Below, one piece after another: positions 24,025 to 33,188 of a DNA stretch of 64,000 nucleotides. The stretch comes from Marinobacter sp050379415 (GTDB taxonomy: Bacteria > Pseudomonadota > Gammaproteobacteria > Pseudomonadales > Oleiphilaceae): the NCBI RefSeq assembly GCF_050379415.1, contig NZ_JBNRLS010000003.1, forward strand, positions 62,001-126,000, given 5' to 3'. Below the pieces are notes generated by a model that worked only from the letters and a program-made list of their open reading frames with translations, made no database searches and was not told where the DNA came from. The number at the start of each line of letters is the position of its first letter. Positions within the stretch are counted from its first letter, which is position 1. Made by a program: the position numbers and the translations under genes.

Positions 24025-26220
24025 TCAGTAGAACAACTGAGTGAAGGAGAAGCCGATGTTGAGGTACGCGCTCCAGTTGTCCTCGTTGTTGTAGGCACCT
24101 GCCAGCTGGACCGGCCCCAAGAAGGTGTCCACCCCGGCAAACAGACTCCAGGATCGAACCGAGCGGTCCCAGCTGGCATCGCTCAGGGAATCCCAGGCGT
24201 TACCCGCCTCGAGTCCGACACCGGCAAACCACGGCACCAGCGGCCCGCCAAAACTCTGGCTGGCGTAAGCGGCCGCCATGGCCGCGCTCTCGCCCGTGAT
24301 CTCACCGGGAGCGAACGCCGACAGCCGCCGGAAGCCACCCAGGCGGACGTGATTCTCAACCCCGGCCTCGCCCCGGGTCACATCCTCGGCAAACACCAGT
24401 CCCGTCAGGGTCAGGCCCTGCCAGCTTCCGGTACCCAGAAGCAGCGTGGTTACCGAGTCAAAATGCCGGTCCGAGCCAAGATCCTCCCGTTCGAACCGCC
24501 CTTTGACACCGGCAAAAGCCCCTGCGGTCGGAAAGAATGAATCATTCAGGGAATCATGGACCAGCCGCAGCGTTACGTTGCCCTGGTGGATCGCGTCGCC
24601 CGGGGCGACCGGCTCCCCCACTTCTTCATCCACTGTGGCATAGCCACGGGTGTAGATCAGCCGGGCTTCGGCATCACCGCCCAGCTCCATACCCAGCGCC
24701 AGATCCGCGGAACGAAAAGTGACATCCACCTCGGCGATCTGTCGGCCGACCTCGTCATAAACGCCAAAGTTGTCCCGGGAATACTCACTACCCAGCACCA
24801 GGAAGCGGTCGTAGCCATAATCCAGGGGCTGATACCACTGGGTCCTGACCCAGGGTTCGGTACCCAACTGGAGGCCGGTATGCCATTCACCGCCCAGCCG
24901 GTTGAGTTCGGTCATGCGCAATGCGGAGGCGATATTAAAACGGGTTTCGCCATCGAAATTGTCCTCGTACCCGAGGCCGAAGGACAGGTAATTGGGCCCC
25001 CAGGTCTTTTCCCGGGGCTGGATAACCAGCACGGTGCCATCCGGAGAAGGAGACAGCGAGTAGGAAACCGTTTCGTAATAGCCAAGGCCGTAGATGCGTT
25101 TGAGATCCTCCTCAAGGGCCGGAACATCCAGGGGCTCACCCACGGGCTGGCGGATCCGCTCCCGCAGGAAATCCCGGGCCAGCCGTCGGGTATTCTCGAT
25201 CTCGATGCGGGCAATCGGGCCGGCTCTGAAGGCGCGGCTGGCCATCCGCGCCTTATAGGCCGTCCAGTCGGTGCGTGAAACCTGTAAAGGTCTCAGCTCG
25301 CCGGCATGGTCTCGGGCGGCGGTCGCACCCAGCTCGAACAGCAGCGGAGCCTGGTAGAAATCGGCCGAGGTGTGACCCTGCAGATCCGGCCGGATCAGAA
25401 TATCCTGTTGACCAAGTAACCCGAGTTGCTGTTCTGTGTTGCGGCGGGTGAGCAGAGTGGTGAGCTGGCCGACTACGGAGAAAGCCTCTCTCAGGTCGTC
25501 GGTGTCCATCAGCGGGTCGGTGATGTCCACGGCAATGATCACGTCCGCCCCCATATCCCTGGCAACGCTGACCGGCAGGTTGTTGGCGACACCCCCATCC
25601 ACCAGCAACCGGCCGTCCAGCTCCACCGGGGCATAGACACCCGGGATACTCATGCTCGCCCGGACCGCCTCGGCCAGGTTCCCGCGGCCAATAACCACTT
25701 GCTCGCCGGTGGCCAGGTCTGTAGCGACCGCCCGGAACGGGATCGCCAGCCGGTCAAAATCCTCCACCAGTGCGGCATTCCGGGTCAGTTCGTTGAGAAT
25801 GAAGCCCAGGTTCTGACCGGCAACAATGCCGCCACCGACATGCAAACCATCGGCACGGACACCAAGACCGGGCAAGACCGGAAACCGCCAGTCATCCTGT
25901 TTGCGCCGGATCGGCTTGTAGACCCGTCCCGGGTCATCCCGGAAACTGGACAGCCAGTCCATTTCGATGAAGCGCTCCTCAATCCGGGCAACGGGCATGC
26001 CGGAAGCGTACAGGGCGCCAACTGCCGAACCGGCACTGGTCCCGACCACCACATCCACCGGAATATTCATCTCCTCCAGCACCCGCAGCACTCCAACATG
26101 GGCCATGCCCTTGGCGCCGCCACCACTGAGCACCAGGCCGACGCGGACACGTTCACGCTCTTGCGCCAGCAGCGAAGCCGGCACCAGCAGACACAGGAGC
26201 AGGATAATCAGAGCTTTCAA
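24025..26220 (-). CDS. plpD: PlpD-type patatin phospholipase, type Vd autotransporter
   Basis: About 731 residues: a signal peptide (LIILLLCLLVPASLLA), a patatin lipase domain (residues 25-300), a single POTRA-like segment near 320-400 and a C-terminal 16-strand-type beta-barrel ending in FSFTQLFY with a terminal aromatic. The catalytic pair is GTSAGS for the serine and VDGGVANNL for the aspartate, with the oxyanion motif SGGGAKG. PlpD of Pseudomonas aeruginosa is 728 residues and secretes its own lipase. I chose the TTG at 26220 because it follows AGGA and lies after the upstream gene's stop; an upstream frame start at 26295 would overlap that gene. Confidence 0.92.
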   Translation of the reverse strand: MKALIILLLCLLVPASLLAQERERVRVGLVLSGGGAKGMAHVGVLRVLEEMNIPVDVVVGTSAGSAVGALYASGMPVARIEERFIEMDWLSSFRDDPGRVYKPIRRKQDDWRFPVLPGLGVRADGLHVGGGIVAGQNLGFILNELTRNAALVEDFDRLAIPFRAVATDLATGEQVVIGRGNLAEAVRASMSIPGVYAPVELDGRLLVDGGVANNLPVSVARDMGADVIIAVDITDPLMDTDDLREAFSVVGQLTTLLTRRNTEQQLGLLGQQDILIRPDLQGHTSADFYQAPLLFELGATAARDHAGELRPLQVSRTDWTAYKARMASRAFRAGPIARIEIENTRRLARDFLRERIRQPVGEPLDVPALEEDLKRIYGLGYYETVSYSLSPSPDGTVLVIQPREKTWGPNYLSFGLGYEDNFDGETRFNIASALRMTELNRLGGEWHTGLQLGTEPWVRTQWYQPLDYGYDRFLVLGSEYSRDNFGVYDEVGRQIAEVDVTFRSADLALGMELGGDAEARLIYTRGYATVDEEVGEPVAPGDAIHQGNVTLRLVHDSLNDSFFPTAGAFAGVKGRFEREDLGSDRHFDSVTTLLLGTGSWQGLTLTGLVFAEDVTRGEAGVENHVRLGGFRRLSAFAPGEITGESAAMAAAYASQSFGGPLVPWFAGVGLEAGNAWDSLSDASWDRSVRSWSLFAGVDTFLGPVQLAGAYNNEDNWSAYLNIGFSFTQLFY

Positions 26221-26245
26221 TGCAGACGTCCTGTTACCGAGAGGC

Positions 26246-26854
26246 TCAGGGTTTATCTTTGTCGTCCTCGTCCACCAGGGACAGGTGTGACACATCCGGG
26301 ACCATGGGTGGCGGCAACTCCCGCTCTACGCCGAGATCCGAACCCGCCGGCGCCAGGGTCCAGTCATCCAGGTGTTCGAACATGGGCGCCTCGGCTTCCT
26401 GATGCTCAGCCAGGGTTACCCCGACGGGATCCAGGTCAAGGCCGCTGCCGGCCAGAATGTCATCCACCTTCTCCCCGGCCACCGGCAACCGGTCGCCCGG
26501 CTCCACCTTCGGGGTTGCGCCACCGCTGGCTCGCGCCGGGGTGCTGGCGGCCGGTTTGGGTACCGGTTCATCAGGCGTAGGGGACGAGGCCTGGGTGCCG
26601 GAGGGTGATGGCGCGGGTGTAGGCCGGGCACCGGGCATGGGCTGGACATACGCCACCATGCCGTGTTTTTTCAGCACTGCCCGGTATTTCTCGGCCTGGG
26701 CCTCCTCAAGCTTGTTGCGTATGACCACCGGTTGACCACTGAACATCCGTTCGACCTGTTCGACAGAGGCCTTGAACAGCGCCCGGGCGTTATTTCTTGC
26801 CGTCTGCTCATCCGTTCCTGCAACACACTCACCTTTGAATACCAGCTGAAACAT
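26246..26854 (-). CDS. Hypothetical protein with small N-terminal alpha/beta domain and proline-rich tail
   Basis: A 202-residue protein. Residues 1-70 (FQLVFKGECVAGTDEQTARNN, then LFKASVEQVERMFSGQPVVIR, then AVLKKHGMVAYVQP) resemble a short domain found at the N-terminus of various gammaproteobacterial membrane proteins. The rest is proline-, alanine- and acid-rich and probably disordered. I chose ATG 26854 because GGGAG lies upstream. It lies 25 bp upstream of plpD on the same strand, so the two are likely co-transcribed. No function is recognised. Confidence 0.75.
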   Translation of the reverse strand: MFQLVFKGECVAGTDEQTARNNARALFKASVEQVERMFSGQPVVIRNKLEEAQAEKYRAVLKKHGMVAYVQPMPGARPTPAPSPSGTQASSPTPDEPVPKPAASTPARASGGATPKVEPGDRLPVAGEKVDDILAGSGLDLDPVGVTLAEHQEAEAPMFEHLDDWTLAPAGSDLGVERELPPPMVPDVSHLSLVDEDDKDKP

Positions 26855-27000
26855 GGCTCTCTCCCTATCGTTTTTGCTCTTGAAAGAATAGTTGATCCGC
26901 TCGCCCGGGGCAGCCCGGAGAAACTGTATCCAGACTGCAAACAATTGAAAAACTTTTCCCACCACCGGCGTAAATGGCGGCACACTCTGCAATAATGGCC

Positions 27001-27027
27001 TGTAACGAGATGTTACACTTTGTTACA
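27001..27027 (+). promoter_or_regulatory. Inverted and direct GTTACA repeats upstream of a secreted-protein gene
   Basis: TGTAAC-N5-GTTACA at 27001-27017 is a perfect 6-bp inverted repeat, and a further GTTACA at 27022-27027 follows in direct orientation. It lies 30 bp upstream of the start codon at 27058, in the region of the expected promoter, and could be an operator. No regulator is known. Confidence 0.4.
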
Positions 27028-27057
27028 CTGCCCAAAAGGAAACCAGGGAGTGGACAC

Positions 27058-27423
27058 ATGAACCTTCGAACTTTTTCCCGCACGGTCATCGCCGGCCTCC
27101 TCCTGGCAGCGCCAGTGGCGCAGGCCGAGAACATTGATGTATTGATGAGCCAGGTCTTCCCCCAGCAGCAGGCCACCTACATCGGCTATGAAAGCATCGT
27201 CCGCGAGGATATTCCGGTGGCGGCCACAGTGGATCGCAAATACCTGATCGTGGATTTCCGCTTCCCGGCGGGCGAACCTCCCACCGAGCAGCTGCAGGCC
27301 AGCGTCCACAAGGTCTGCATGGCCCTTCTGAAGGACCGTGACCTGATCCAAAATCTGTCCGAGTCCGGCTACGACATGGTCTCTGTAGCCTTTGACCGCC
27401 GCTCCCAGTTCGACTGTCTGTGA
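27058..27423 (+). CDS. Small secreted protein of unknown function
   Basis: A 121-residue protein with a clear signal peptide (residues 1-24, MNLRTFSRTVIAGLLLAAP, cleavage after AQA). The mature part has about 97 residues with two cysteines (KVCMAL and a C-terminal FDCL) that could form a disulfide. No family is recognised. ATG 27058 has AGGGAG 7 nt upstream; a longer frame opens at 26974 but would bury the signal peptide. It ends 11 bp from the convergent sensor-kinase gene. Confidence 0.72.
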   Translation: MNLRTFSRTVIAGLLLAAPVAQAENIDVLMSQVFPQQQATYIGYESIVREDIPVAATVDRKYLIVDFRFPAGEPPTEQLQASVHKVCMALLKDRDLIQNLSESGYDMVSVAFDRRSQFDCL

Positions 27424-27434
27424 TCACCGGCGGG

Positions 27435-30224
27435 CTAGCCCTGCCGCCCCAGCAGCTTCGGAAAGGACTCCAGCGCACTGTTCACCGCATCCAGATTGAA
27501 CGCTTCCACATCTGCCAGCAGTTTTTCGCCGTAGCGGGTGACCGATGGTGACCGGTGCCGCTGCCCCCAGGCCACGACACGCCGGGCAAAATCCTTCATC
27601 TGTTCCGGGTCACCACTCTCACGGACCGCTTTCCACTCATCACCAAAGTCCCGGGCAAGCTGCTGCCGCAACCAACCGCGCTCCTGCATGCTCAGAGTCT
27701 GGGCCAGCAGGCGCTCCTCTTCTTTCGGCTCGCCATCTTCCTCGGCCTGTTCGACCGTTGCTTCCACTCTCGGCAGCGTCACGGTAAACACCGAACCCTT
27801 ACCGGGTTCGCTCTCCACCGCCAGATCCCCACCCATCATGCGGGCCAGCTTGCGGCTGATCGCCAGCCCCAGGCCGGTACCGCCATAACGACGCGTGTTC
27901 TGCCCCTCCTGCTGTTCAAAGGCATCGAAGATTCGGTCCAGCTGGTCCGGCGGTATACCGATTCCGGTATCGCTGACCCTGACCACCAGTTGATAGAACT
28001 GGCGGTCCGTTGCTTTGCCATCGTCGTCCGGAACGTCTTTCAGCGGTTTTGCTGTGGCCCGGACAGTAACGCCCCCTTCGTGGGTGAACTTGATGGCATT
28101 GCCCACCAGATTGAACAGAACCTGGCGTAGCCGGGTCTCGTCGAGCATCATTGCAGCCGGCATTCTCGAATCCACGCTCACTTCCAGGGTAATGCCCTGA
28201 TCACGGGCACGAAGATCGAAAATATGCCGGACATCGCTCAACAGGCGGCGCACCGATACCGCCGAGTAGTCCAGGCGCATCTTGCCGGCCTCGATCCGGG
28301 ACAGGTCCAGGATGTCATTGATCAACATCAGCAGGCTGCGGCTGCCGGCACGAATGGCATCCAGATAACTACGCTGCTGGGGATCGGTCACACTGTTGCT
28401 AAGCAGGTCGCTGTAGCCGATCACCGCATTCATCGGAGTCCGGATCTCATGGGACATGTTGGCCAGGAACTCGCTCTTGGCCCGGCTTGCGGCCTCCGCC
28501 TCCCGGGCCAGCCGCTCGGCCTCGAGCTTGGCCGCCCGCAACTCGTCCTCACTGCGGCGCAGGGCGTTTTCCGAGCGGATCCGTTCGTCCACCTCCCGGG
28601 ACAGCTTCCGGTTCCAGTACAGGAAGATCAGCACCACCACGATGGCAATCAGCACCACCCGTCGCACGACGGTGTAGTCGGTTTCCTGTTCGATATCCAG
28701 GTGAATCCAGCGGTTATAGATGGACTCGGTTTCCGAAGCCTCCAGGTTCGACAGGCCCTTGTTCAGGATCCGGTGCAGCTCCGGGTTGTCCTTGCGCACT
28801 GCCAGCCTGAGATCGTACTGGTAGGGAGTAATGCTGGTAATGCGGAGGTTGGACAGTCCCAGCCGTGCCACCGTGTAACTGACTGCCGGAATATGGGTCA
28901 CCATCACGTCCAGGTCGCCGTTGGACAAGGCCAGCAGGCCTGTCTCCACATCCGCCATGGGATACAGATCGAGGTTGGGATGGTTGATCAGCAGATAATC
29001 GTGGGCAGCGTGGTGGCTAACGACCCCGACACGCTCCTCCCGCAATTCCCGGAGATCCCCGATAAACCGACCGTCATCCCGGATCACCAGGGAAATGGGT
29101 ACGTTCAGATAGGCACGCGTGAACAGATACTTGTTTTCGGTGCGGGGCGTTCTGGACAGACCGGGCAGAATATCCACCTCACCATCAATCAGTTTCTGTT
29201 CCCCCTGGGAACGGTCCTCGACCAGGGTGCGCGTGAAACGTATGCCCAACTCGGATTCCAGTCGGGTCACCAGATCCGCGACCAGACCGGTGGGCCGCCC
29301 ATCCTGCTCATACTCGAACGGCGGCCAGTCCGAGCGGAAGGCGACCCTCAGGTTGGGATTGCGCTTGAGCCAGTCCTGGTCTGTCGCCGAAAGTTCGACA
29401 CCAGTGCGCTCCATGGACGGCACATCGGCCTGAAGCCAGGACTGACGGATCACCCGGTGCTCGTTGTGGCTGATGGCGGCAATTGCGCTGTCGAGCACCC
29501 GGAACAGGCGTTCCTGTTTTGCCGGGACCTGGAGCACCACATCCACCGGCTTGTCATCGAGCAGCCTGGCCAGGCCGATGCCGTTGATCATGGCCGACTG
29601 CAGATAATCGGACACCACGGGCACCGGTCCGACAAACGCCTGAGCTTTGCCGGAGAGTACCGCACTGACCGCCTCCCCGATTCCGCTCACCGGCACCGGC
29701 TGGAACTCTTCCACCGGTTCCAGCATCGCGTACTGATCGGTATCGTCCTCGATGACGGCAACCTGACTACCCTCCAGGTCCGCAAGAGACTGGATGGCGG
29801 CATCACCGGCACTGACAAACAGCCCGTAGGTCAGGGTCATCAGCGGTTTGGTCATGCGCTGACCGCTGGCAATCCTGGTGCCCGGGGCATGGGTGGTCAG
29901 CAACGCATCGGGCTCCGGGTGCACGGCGCTGGCTTCTTCCCCGCCCTCAAGGATGACCGGATCCACCGGTACACCGAGCTTGTCGGACAGGCGGGCCAGG
30001 TAATCGATGTAGGTTCCCGCCAGCATCCCGTCGCCGGTATCGAAAACCAGTGGCACCTGCCCACCCCGGACGCCTACCACAAACCGTTCCTGCTGTTGCA
30101 GCCACTCAAGGTCAGACTGGCCGAGCACCGGCGCTGGCGAGGGTTGGGGAGGATCCGCCAGAACCGGGGATTGAAACAGGCCAAGCAGGCAGCATAGTAA
30201 CAGGGAGCGAAGGACGACCTTCAC
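27435..30224 (-). CDS. EvgS/BvgS-like sensor histidine kinase without receiver
   Basis: A 929-residue membrane kinase. After a signal peptide come two tandem periplasmic solute-binding (SBP_bac_3) domains near residues 38-270 and 285-515, a membrane span near 535-555 (VVLIAIVVVLIFLYW), a coiled coil, HisKA with HEIRTPMNAVIGYSDLL and an ATPase domain with N, G1 and G2 boxes (NLVGNAIKFTHEGG, DTGIGIPPD, GGTGLGLAIS). Unlike EvgS there is no receiver domain. About 90 C-terminal residues form a helical region that may resemble an HPt domain without a clear histidine. The GTG start has GGAGGA 6 nt upstream. No response-regulator gene is adjacent. Confidence 0.92.
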   Translation of the reverse strand: MKVVLRSLLLCCLLGLFQSPVLADPPQPSPAPVLGQSDLEWLQQQERFVVGVRGGQVPLVFDTGDGMLAGTYIDYLARLSDKLGVPVDPVILEGGEEASAVHPEPDALLTTHAPGTRIASGQRMTKPLMTLTYGLFVSAGDAAIQSLADLEGSQVAVIEDDTDQYAMLEPVEEFQPVPVSGIGEAVSAVLSGKAQAFVGPVPVVSDYLQSAMINGIGLARLLDDKPVDVVLQVPAKQERLFRVLDSAIAAISHNEHRVIRQSWLQADVPSMERTGVELSATDQDWLKRNPNLRVAFRSDWPPFEYEQDGRPTGLVADLVTRLESELGIRFTRTLVEDRSQGEQKLIDGEVDILPGLSRTPRTENKYLFTRAYLNVPISLVIRDDGRFIGDLRELREERVGVVSHHAAHDYLLINHPNLDLYPMADVETGLLALSNGDLDVMVTHIPAVSYTVARLGLSNLRITSITPYQYDLRLAVRKDNPELHRILNKGLSNLEASETESIYNRWIHLDIEQETDYTVVRRVVLIAIVVVLIFLYWNRKLSREVDERIRSENALRRSEDELRAAKLEAERLAREAEAASRAKSEFLANMSHEIRTPMNAVIGYSDLLSNSVTDPQQRSYLDAIRAGSRSLLMLINDILDLSRIEAGKMRLDYSAVSVRRLLSDVRHIFDLRARDQGITLEVSVDSRMPAAMMLDETRLRQVLFNLVGNAIKFTHEGGVTVRATAKPLKDVPDDDGKATDRQFYQLVVRVSDTGIGIPPDQLDRIFDAFEQQEGQNTRRYGGTGLGLAISRKLARMMGGDLAVESEPGKGSVFTVTLPRVEATVEQAEEDGEPKEEERLLAQTLSMQERGWLRQQLARDFGDEWKAVRESGDPEQMKDFARRVVAWGQRHRSPSVTRYGEKLLADVEAFNLDAVNSALESFPKLLGRQG

Positions 30225-30319
30225 TGGATATCCTCCCGGGATTCGCTAAAGTTCAGTGAACAATACCTGCAAACGTTGGCGATTTCATTCAGACATCCTC
30301 TATAAGGAGACAGTACTCC

Positions 30320-30553
30320 ATGGACACCAGCAAGCACTCTCTGAGCACCCTGTTCGAACAGCTCGGCCTGGCCTCCGATAACAAGAGCATCGAGGACTTT
30401 GTCGCCAGGCATTCCCCGCTCCCGCGGGAAATTGCCCTGCAGGACGCTCCATTCTGGTCGGAAAGCCAATCCCACTTCCTGGAGGAGGGACTGGAAGAGG
30501 ACAGCGACTGGGCAGAGATCATCGACGAGCTGGACGCAATGATGCGTCACTGA
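30320..30553 (+). CDS. DUF2789 family small protein
   Basis: A 77-residue acidic protein matching the DUF2789 pattern: STLFEQLGLAS, then IEDFVARHSPLP, then APFWSESQSHFLEEGLEEDSDWAEIIDELDAMM. Function unknown. AAGGAG precedes the start. Its last seven bases overlap the 3' end of the convergent xerC gene. It is divergent from the sensor kinase (95 bp). Confidence 0.88.
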   Translation: MDTSKHSLSTLFEQLGLASDNKSIEDFVARHSPLPREIALQDAPFWSESQSHFLEEGLEEDSDWAEIIDELDAMMRH

Positions 30554-31470
30554 TCGTCGGATCCGGATTTGTTGCGCCGGGCCCGGGGATGACTCTGGTC
30601 ATAGACCCGCGCCAGATGCTGGAAATCAAGGTGGGTATAAACCTGGGTGGTGGCTATGTCGGCGTGGCCCAGGAGCTCCTGGACCGCCCTCAGATCGCCG
30701 CTGGACTCCAGCATGTGACTGGCGAAGGAATGCCTTAACAGGTGCGGGTGCAGTTTCTGGTCGGCGCCCCGGGTAATACCCCAGCGCCCCAGCCGCGACT
30801 GGATACTGCGACGGCTGAGCCGGTCACCCCGACGACTGACAAAGACCGCATTCTCGCCTTCCGGCGCCAGCTCCGGTCGCACGGACAACCAGGCCTGAAT
30901 GGCGTCCACGGCCTTGCGCCCCACCGGCAAAACCCGTTCCTTGTTACCTTTACCGACCACCCGCACTTCCCCGGCACGCAAGTCCAGCGACTCAAGATTC
31001 AGATCGGCCAATTCCGACAGCCGCAAACCGGAGGAGTACATCAGCTCGAACATACACAGATCCCGCACTTCGAGGGGGTCGTCGGGAAGCGCATCAAGCA
31101 ACTGGCTGAGCTGGTCAACGTCTGCCACCCGGGGCAAACGGCGACCGCTTTTCGGGGCACGGACATCCACCGCCGGATTGTCCGTCACCAGCCGTTCCCG
31201 CAGCAGAAAGTTATAGAACCGGCGAATGGCCGAGAGGTGACGCGCGATGCTGCGACCGCTCAATCCTTGTCGACTGAGGACCGCCACATAACGGCGCAGA
31301 TCATGACTGAGCAGTAACCGCCACTGATCGCGTCCGGACTCCGCCAGCCAGTGCGCAAGTCGGTTCAGGTCCCGTTCATAGTTGTCACAGGTAAGTGGCG
31401 AATGGCGCTTCTCGGAGGCGAGGTGGCGAACAAACCGCGACAGCGGTTCCTGCAGGGAATCGGGCAACAT
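30547..31470 (-). CDS. xerC: Tyrosine recombinase XerC
   Basis: A 307-residue tyrosine recombinase that resolves chromosome dimers at dif with XerD. The catalytic set is visible: R in SSGLRLSEL, H-x-x-R in HLLRHSFASHML, then the histidine in LGHADIATTQ and the tyrosine in VYTHLD. The N-terminal SAM-like domain (SEKRHSPLTCDNYERDL) is complete. ATG 31470 matches homologue N-termini; a GTG at 31494 immediately after the DUF484 stop is an alternative. It is the last gene of the lptM-lysA-dapF-DUF484-xerC operon, an order conserved in Pseudomonas. Confidence 0.94.
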   Translation of the reverse strand: MLPDSLQEPLSRFVRHLASEKRHSPLTCDNYERDLNRLAHWLAESGRDQWRLLLSHDLRRYVAVLSRQGLSGRSIARHLSAIRRFYNFLLRERLVTDNPAVDVRAPKSGRRLPRVADVDQLSQLLDALPDDPLEVRDLCMFELMYSSGLRLSELADLNLESLDLRAGEVRVVGKGNKERVLPVGRKAVDAIQAWLSVRPELAPEGENAVFVSRRGDRLSRRSIQSRLGRWGITRGADQKLHPHLLRHSFASHMLESSGDLRAVQELLGHADIATTQVYTHLDFQHLARVYDQSHPRARRNKSGSDDQ

Positions 31471-31495
31471 CGTGGCGACGTCCCCTGCTGACACG

Positions 31496-32242
31496 CTATC
31501 GGGACTCCGCGGTGATGTCGGCCACCGGCGCACCGCCGGTGTGACGCTGGATCATGGGGGGCAGCAGGCGGCTCAGGGTGTCGCTGATGTAGCTCAGGAA
31601 CAATGACCCCATGCTCTGATCGAAGTACCCGGGCTGGCAGCTGCCCACAGCAAACACACCCACCAGTTGTTCATGGCGCAGCGGCACCAGGGCAACCGAG
31701 GCAATCGGCTCTTCCCGGTCCGGGAACAGGAACTCCCGCTCGCTCTCCCGGAACTGTCCGCACACCGCGCGGTCACCGTCCAGCAGCATGCCAAGCCGTT
31801 CCCGGGCCAATTCCGGGCCGACCACATGCAAGGCGCCCTGGGAGGCTTCCGGCAGGGCCTGATCGGTGAACAGCAGGACCGAGGCGGCATCCAGGCCGAA
31901 ATCCCCGCGGATGCTGTCATCGATGGCAGACGCCATGTCGTTGAGGGTGCGGGCCTCGATCACCTGCATCAACAGCCGTTTGCTTTTCCCGAACAGGCGG
32001 TCGTTATGGCGGGCAATGGAGACCAGTTCCACCAGTTCCCGGCGCAGGGTGTCACGCTGCTCGCGGAACAGATGCACCTGCCGCTCCACAAGGGAGATGG
32101 CGCGCCCGCTGTCATGGGGCAGGGTCAGGCTGCGCAGAAGTTCATCCTGATCAACAAAGAAGTCAGGATTGGCCCTCAGGTAGTCGGCCACCTGTTCCGG
32201 CGTGAGGTCTTCGGCCTTCTTGCGGACCGTCTGTTCTGTCAT
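31496..32242 (-). CDS. DUF484 family protein
   Basis: A 248-residue protein with a helical N-terminal half (LTPEQVADYLRANPDFFVDQDELL, then LVERQVHLFREQRDTLRRELV) and a GAF-like second half. In Pseudomonas and enterobacteria the gene sits between dapF and xerC, as here. The function is not established. It begins 17 bp after the dapF stop and ends with a TAG one base before a possible GTG start for xerC, so the operon is tightly packed. Confidence 0.9.
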   Translation of the reverse strand: MTEQTVRKKAEDLTPEQVADYLRANPDFFVDQDELLRSLTLPHDSGRAISLVERQVHLFREQRDTLRRELVELVSIARHNDRLFGKSKRLLMQVIEARTLNDMASAIDDSIRGDFGLDAASVLLFTDQALPEASQGALHVVGPELARERLGMLLDGDRAVCGQFRESEREFLFPDREEPIASVALVPLRHEQLVGVFAVGSCQPGYFDQSMGSLFLSYISDTLSRLLPPMIQRHTGGAPVADITAESR

Positions 32243-32259
32243 CGCGTTCTCCCGGGCTG

Positions 32260-33174
32260 TCAGGAACGTTGTCTGTTGGAACGACCGCTCTTGCGGCGGC
32301 GGGTATGGTTGTCAGCTGGCAGGCGCAACTGCCCTTCAAACACTGTCGTTGCAGGGCCTTCCATCATAACAGGCGACCCTTCCCCCTGCCATTCGACAAC
32401 CAGCTTGCCGCCGCGCAGCTCCACTTCCACCCGCTGGTCGAGCAAGCCGCGGACATTGCCGGCAACCACAGCGGCGCAGGCACCGCTGCCGCAGGCCAGG
32501 GTCTCGCCGGAGCCCCGCTCGAACACCCGCAGGCGGGCATGACTCCGATCGAGAACCTGCAGAAACCCGATGTTGGCCCGAGCCGGAAAACGGGGGTGAC
32601 GTTCCAGTAGCGGCCCCAGGGTTTCCACCGGAGCCGTGTCAACGTCATCCACCACCAGGACACCGTGGGGATTACCCATGGAGACCGCACTGAGCTCCAC
32701 CGTCTGGTCGTCGACGTCCACGGTATAGACATCCTTGCGCCGGTCGGCGGCAAAAGGAATCGCCGGCGGATTGAGCTCGGGCACCCCCATGTTGACCATG
32801 ACCATGCCCTCCTTCCCGACCCGCAGTTCGATCACACCCTTGGCGGTCTGAACCCGGATGACTTTCTTGTTGGTCAGGCGCTGGTCCCGAACGAACCGGG
32901 CGAAGCAGCGGGCACCGTTGCCACACTGTTCCACCTCCGAGCCATCGGCATTGAATATCCGGTAACGGAAATCCACATCCGGCAAGCCGGGCGGTTCCAC
33001 CACCAGCAACTGATCGAAGCCGATGCCGAAATTCCGGTCCGCCAGCTCCCGGATCATCTCCGGGCGCAGCCGGAATGGCTGACTGATGGCGTCGACCACC
33101 ATGAAATCATTGCCCAGACCATGCATCTTGGTGAACCGGAGGGTCGGGCCCTGCCCGCGTCGCTGCTGACTCAT
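32260..33174 (-). CDS. dapF: Diaminopimelate epimerase
   Basis: About 304 residues. DapF interconverts LL- and meso-diaminopimelate, the peptidoglycan and lysine precursor. The two catalytic cysteines are in ADGSEVEQCGNGARCF and LACGSGACAAVVAG, and the entry motif is TKMHGLGNDFMVVD. The enzyme is longer than E. coli DapF (274) because of about a dozen extra N-terminal residues and a basic 17-residue tail (RRRKSGRSNRQRS). ATG 33174 has GGAG 6 nt upstream. It starts 14 bp after the lysA stop. Confidence 0.96.
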   Translation of the reverse strand: MSQQRRGQGPTLRFTKMHGLGNDFMVVDAISQPFRLRPEMIRELADRNFGIGFDQLLVVEPPGLPDVDFRYRIFNADGSEVEQCGNGARCFARFVRDQRLTNKKVIRVQTAKGVIELRVGKEGMVMVNMGVPELNPPAIPFAADRRKDVYTVDVDDQTVELSAVSMGNPHGVLVVDDVDTAPVETLGPLLERHPRFPARANIGFLQVLDRSHARLRVFERGSGETLACGSGACAAVVAGNVRGLLDQRVEVELRGGKLVVEWQGEGSPVMMEGPATTVFEGQLRLPADNHTRRRKSGRSNRQRS

Positions 33175-33188
33175 CTCCTGCTCCCCGG

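Noticed and set aside
26221..26295. Upstream ATG of the PlpD-type gene
   Set aside because: It would overlap the upstream gene and prefix the signal peptide with 25 unconserved residues; TTG 26220 has a ribosome-binding site.
28224..30197. 657-codon plus-strand open frame
   Set aside because: It is antisense to the EvgS-like kinase, with no recognisable motif and no ribosome-binding site, and is explained by codon use of the real gene.
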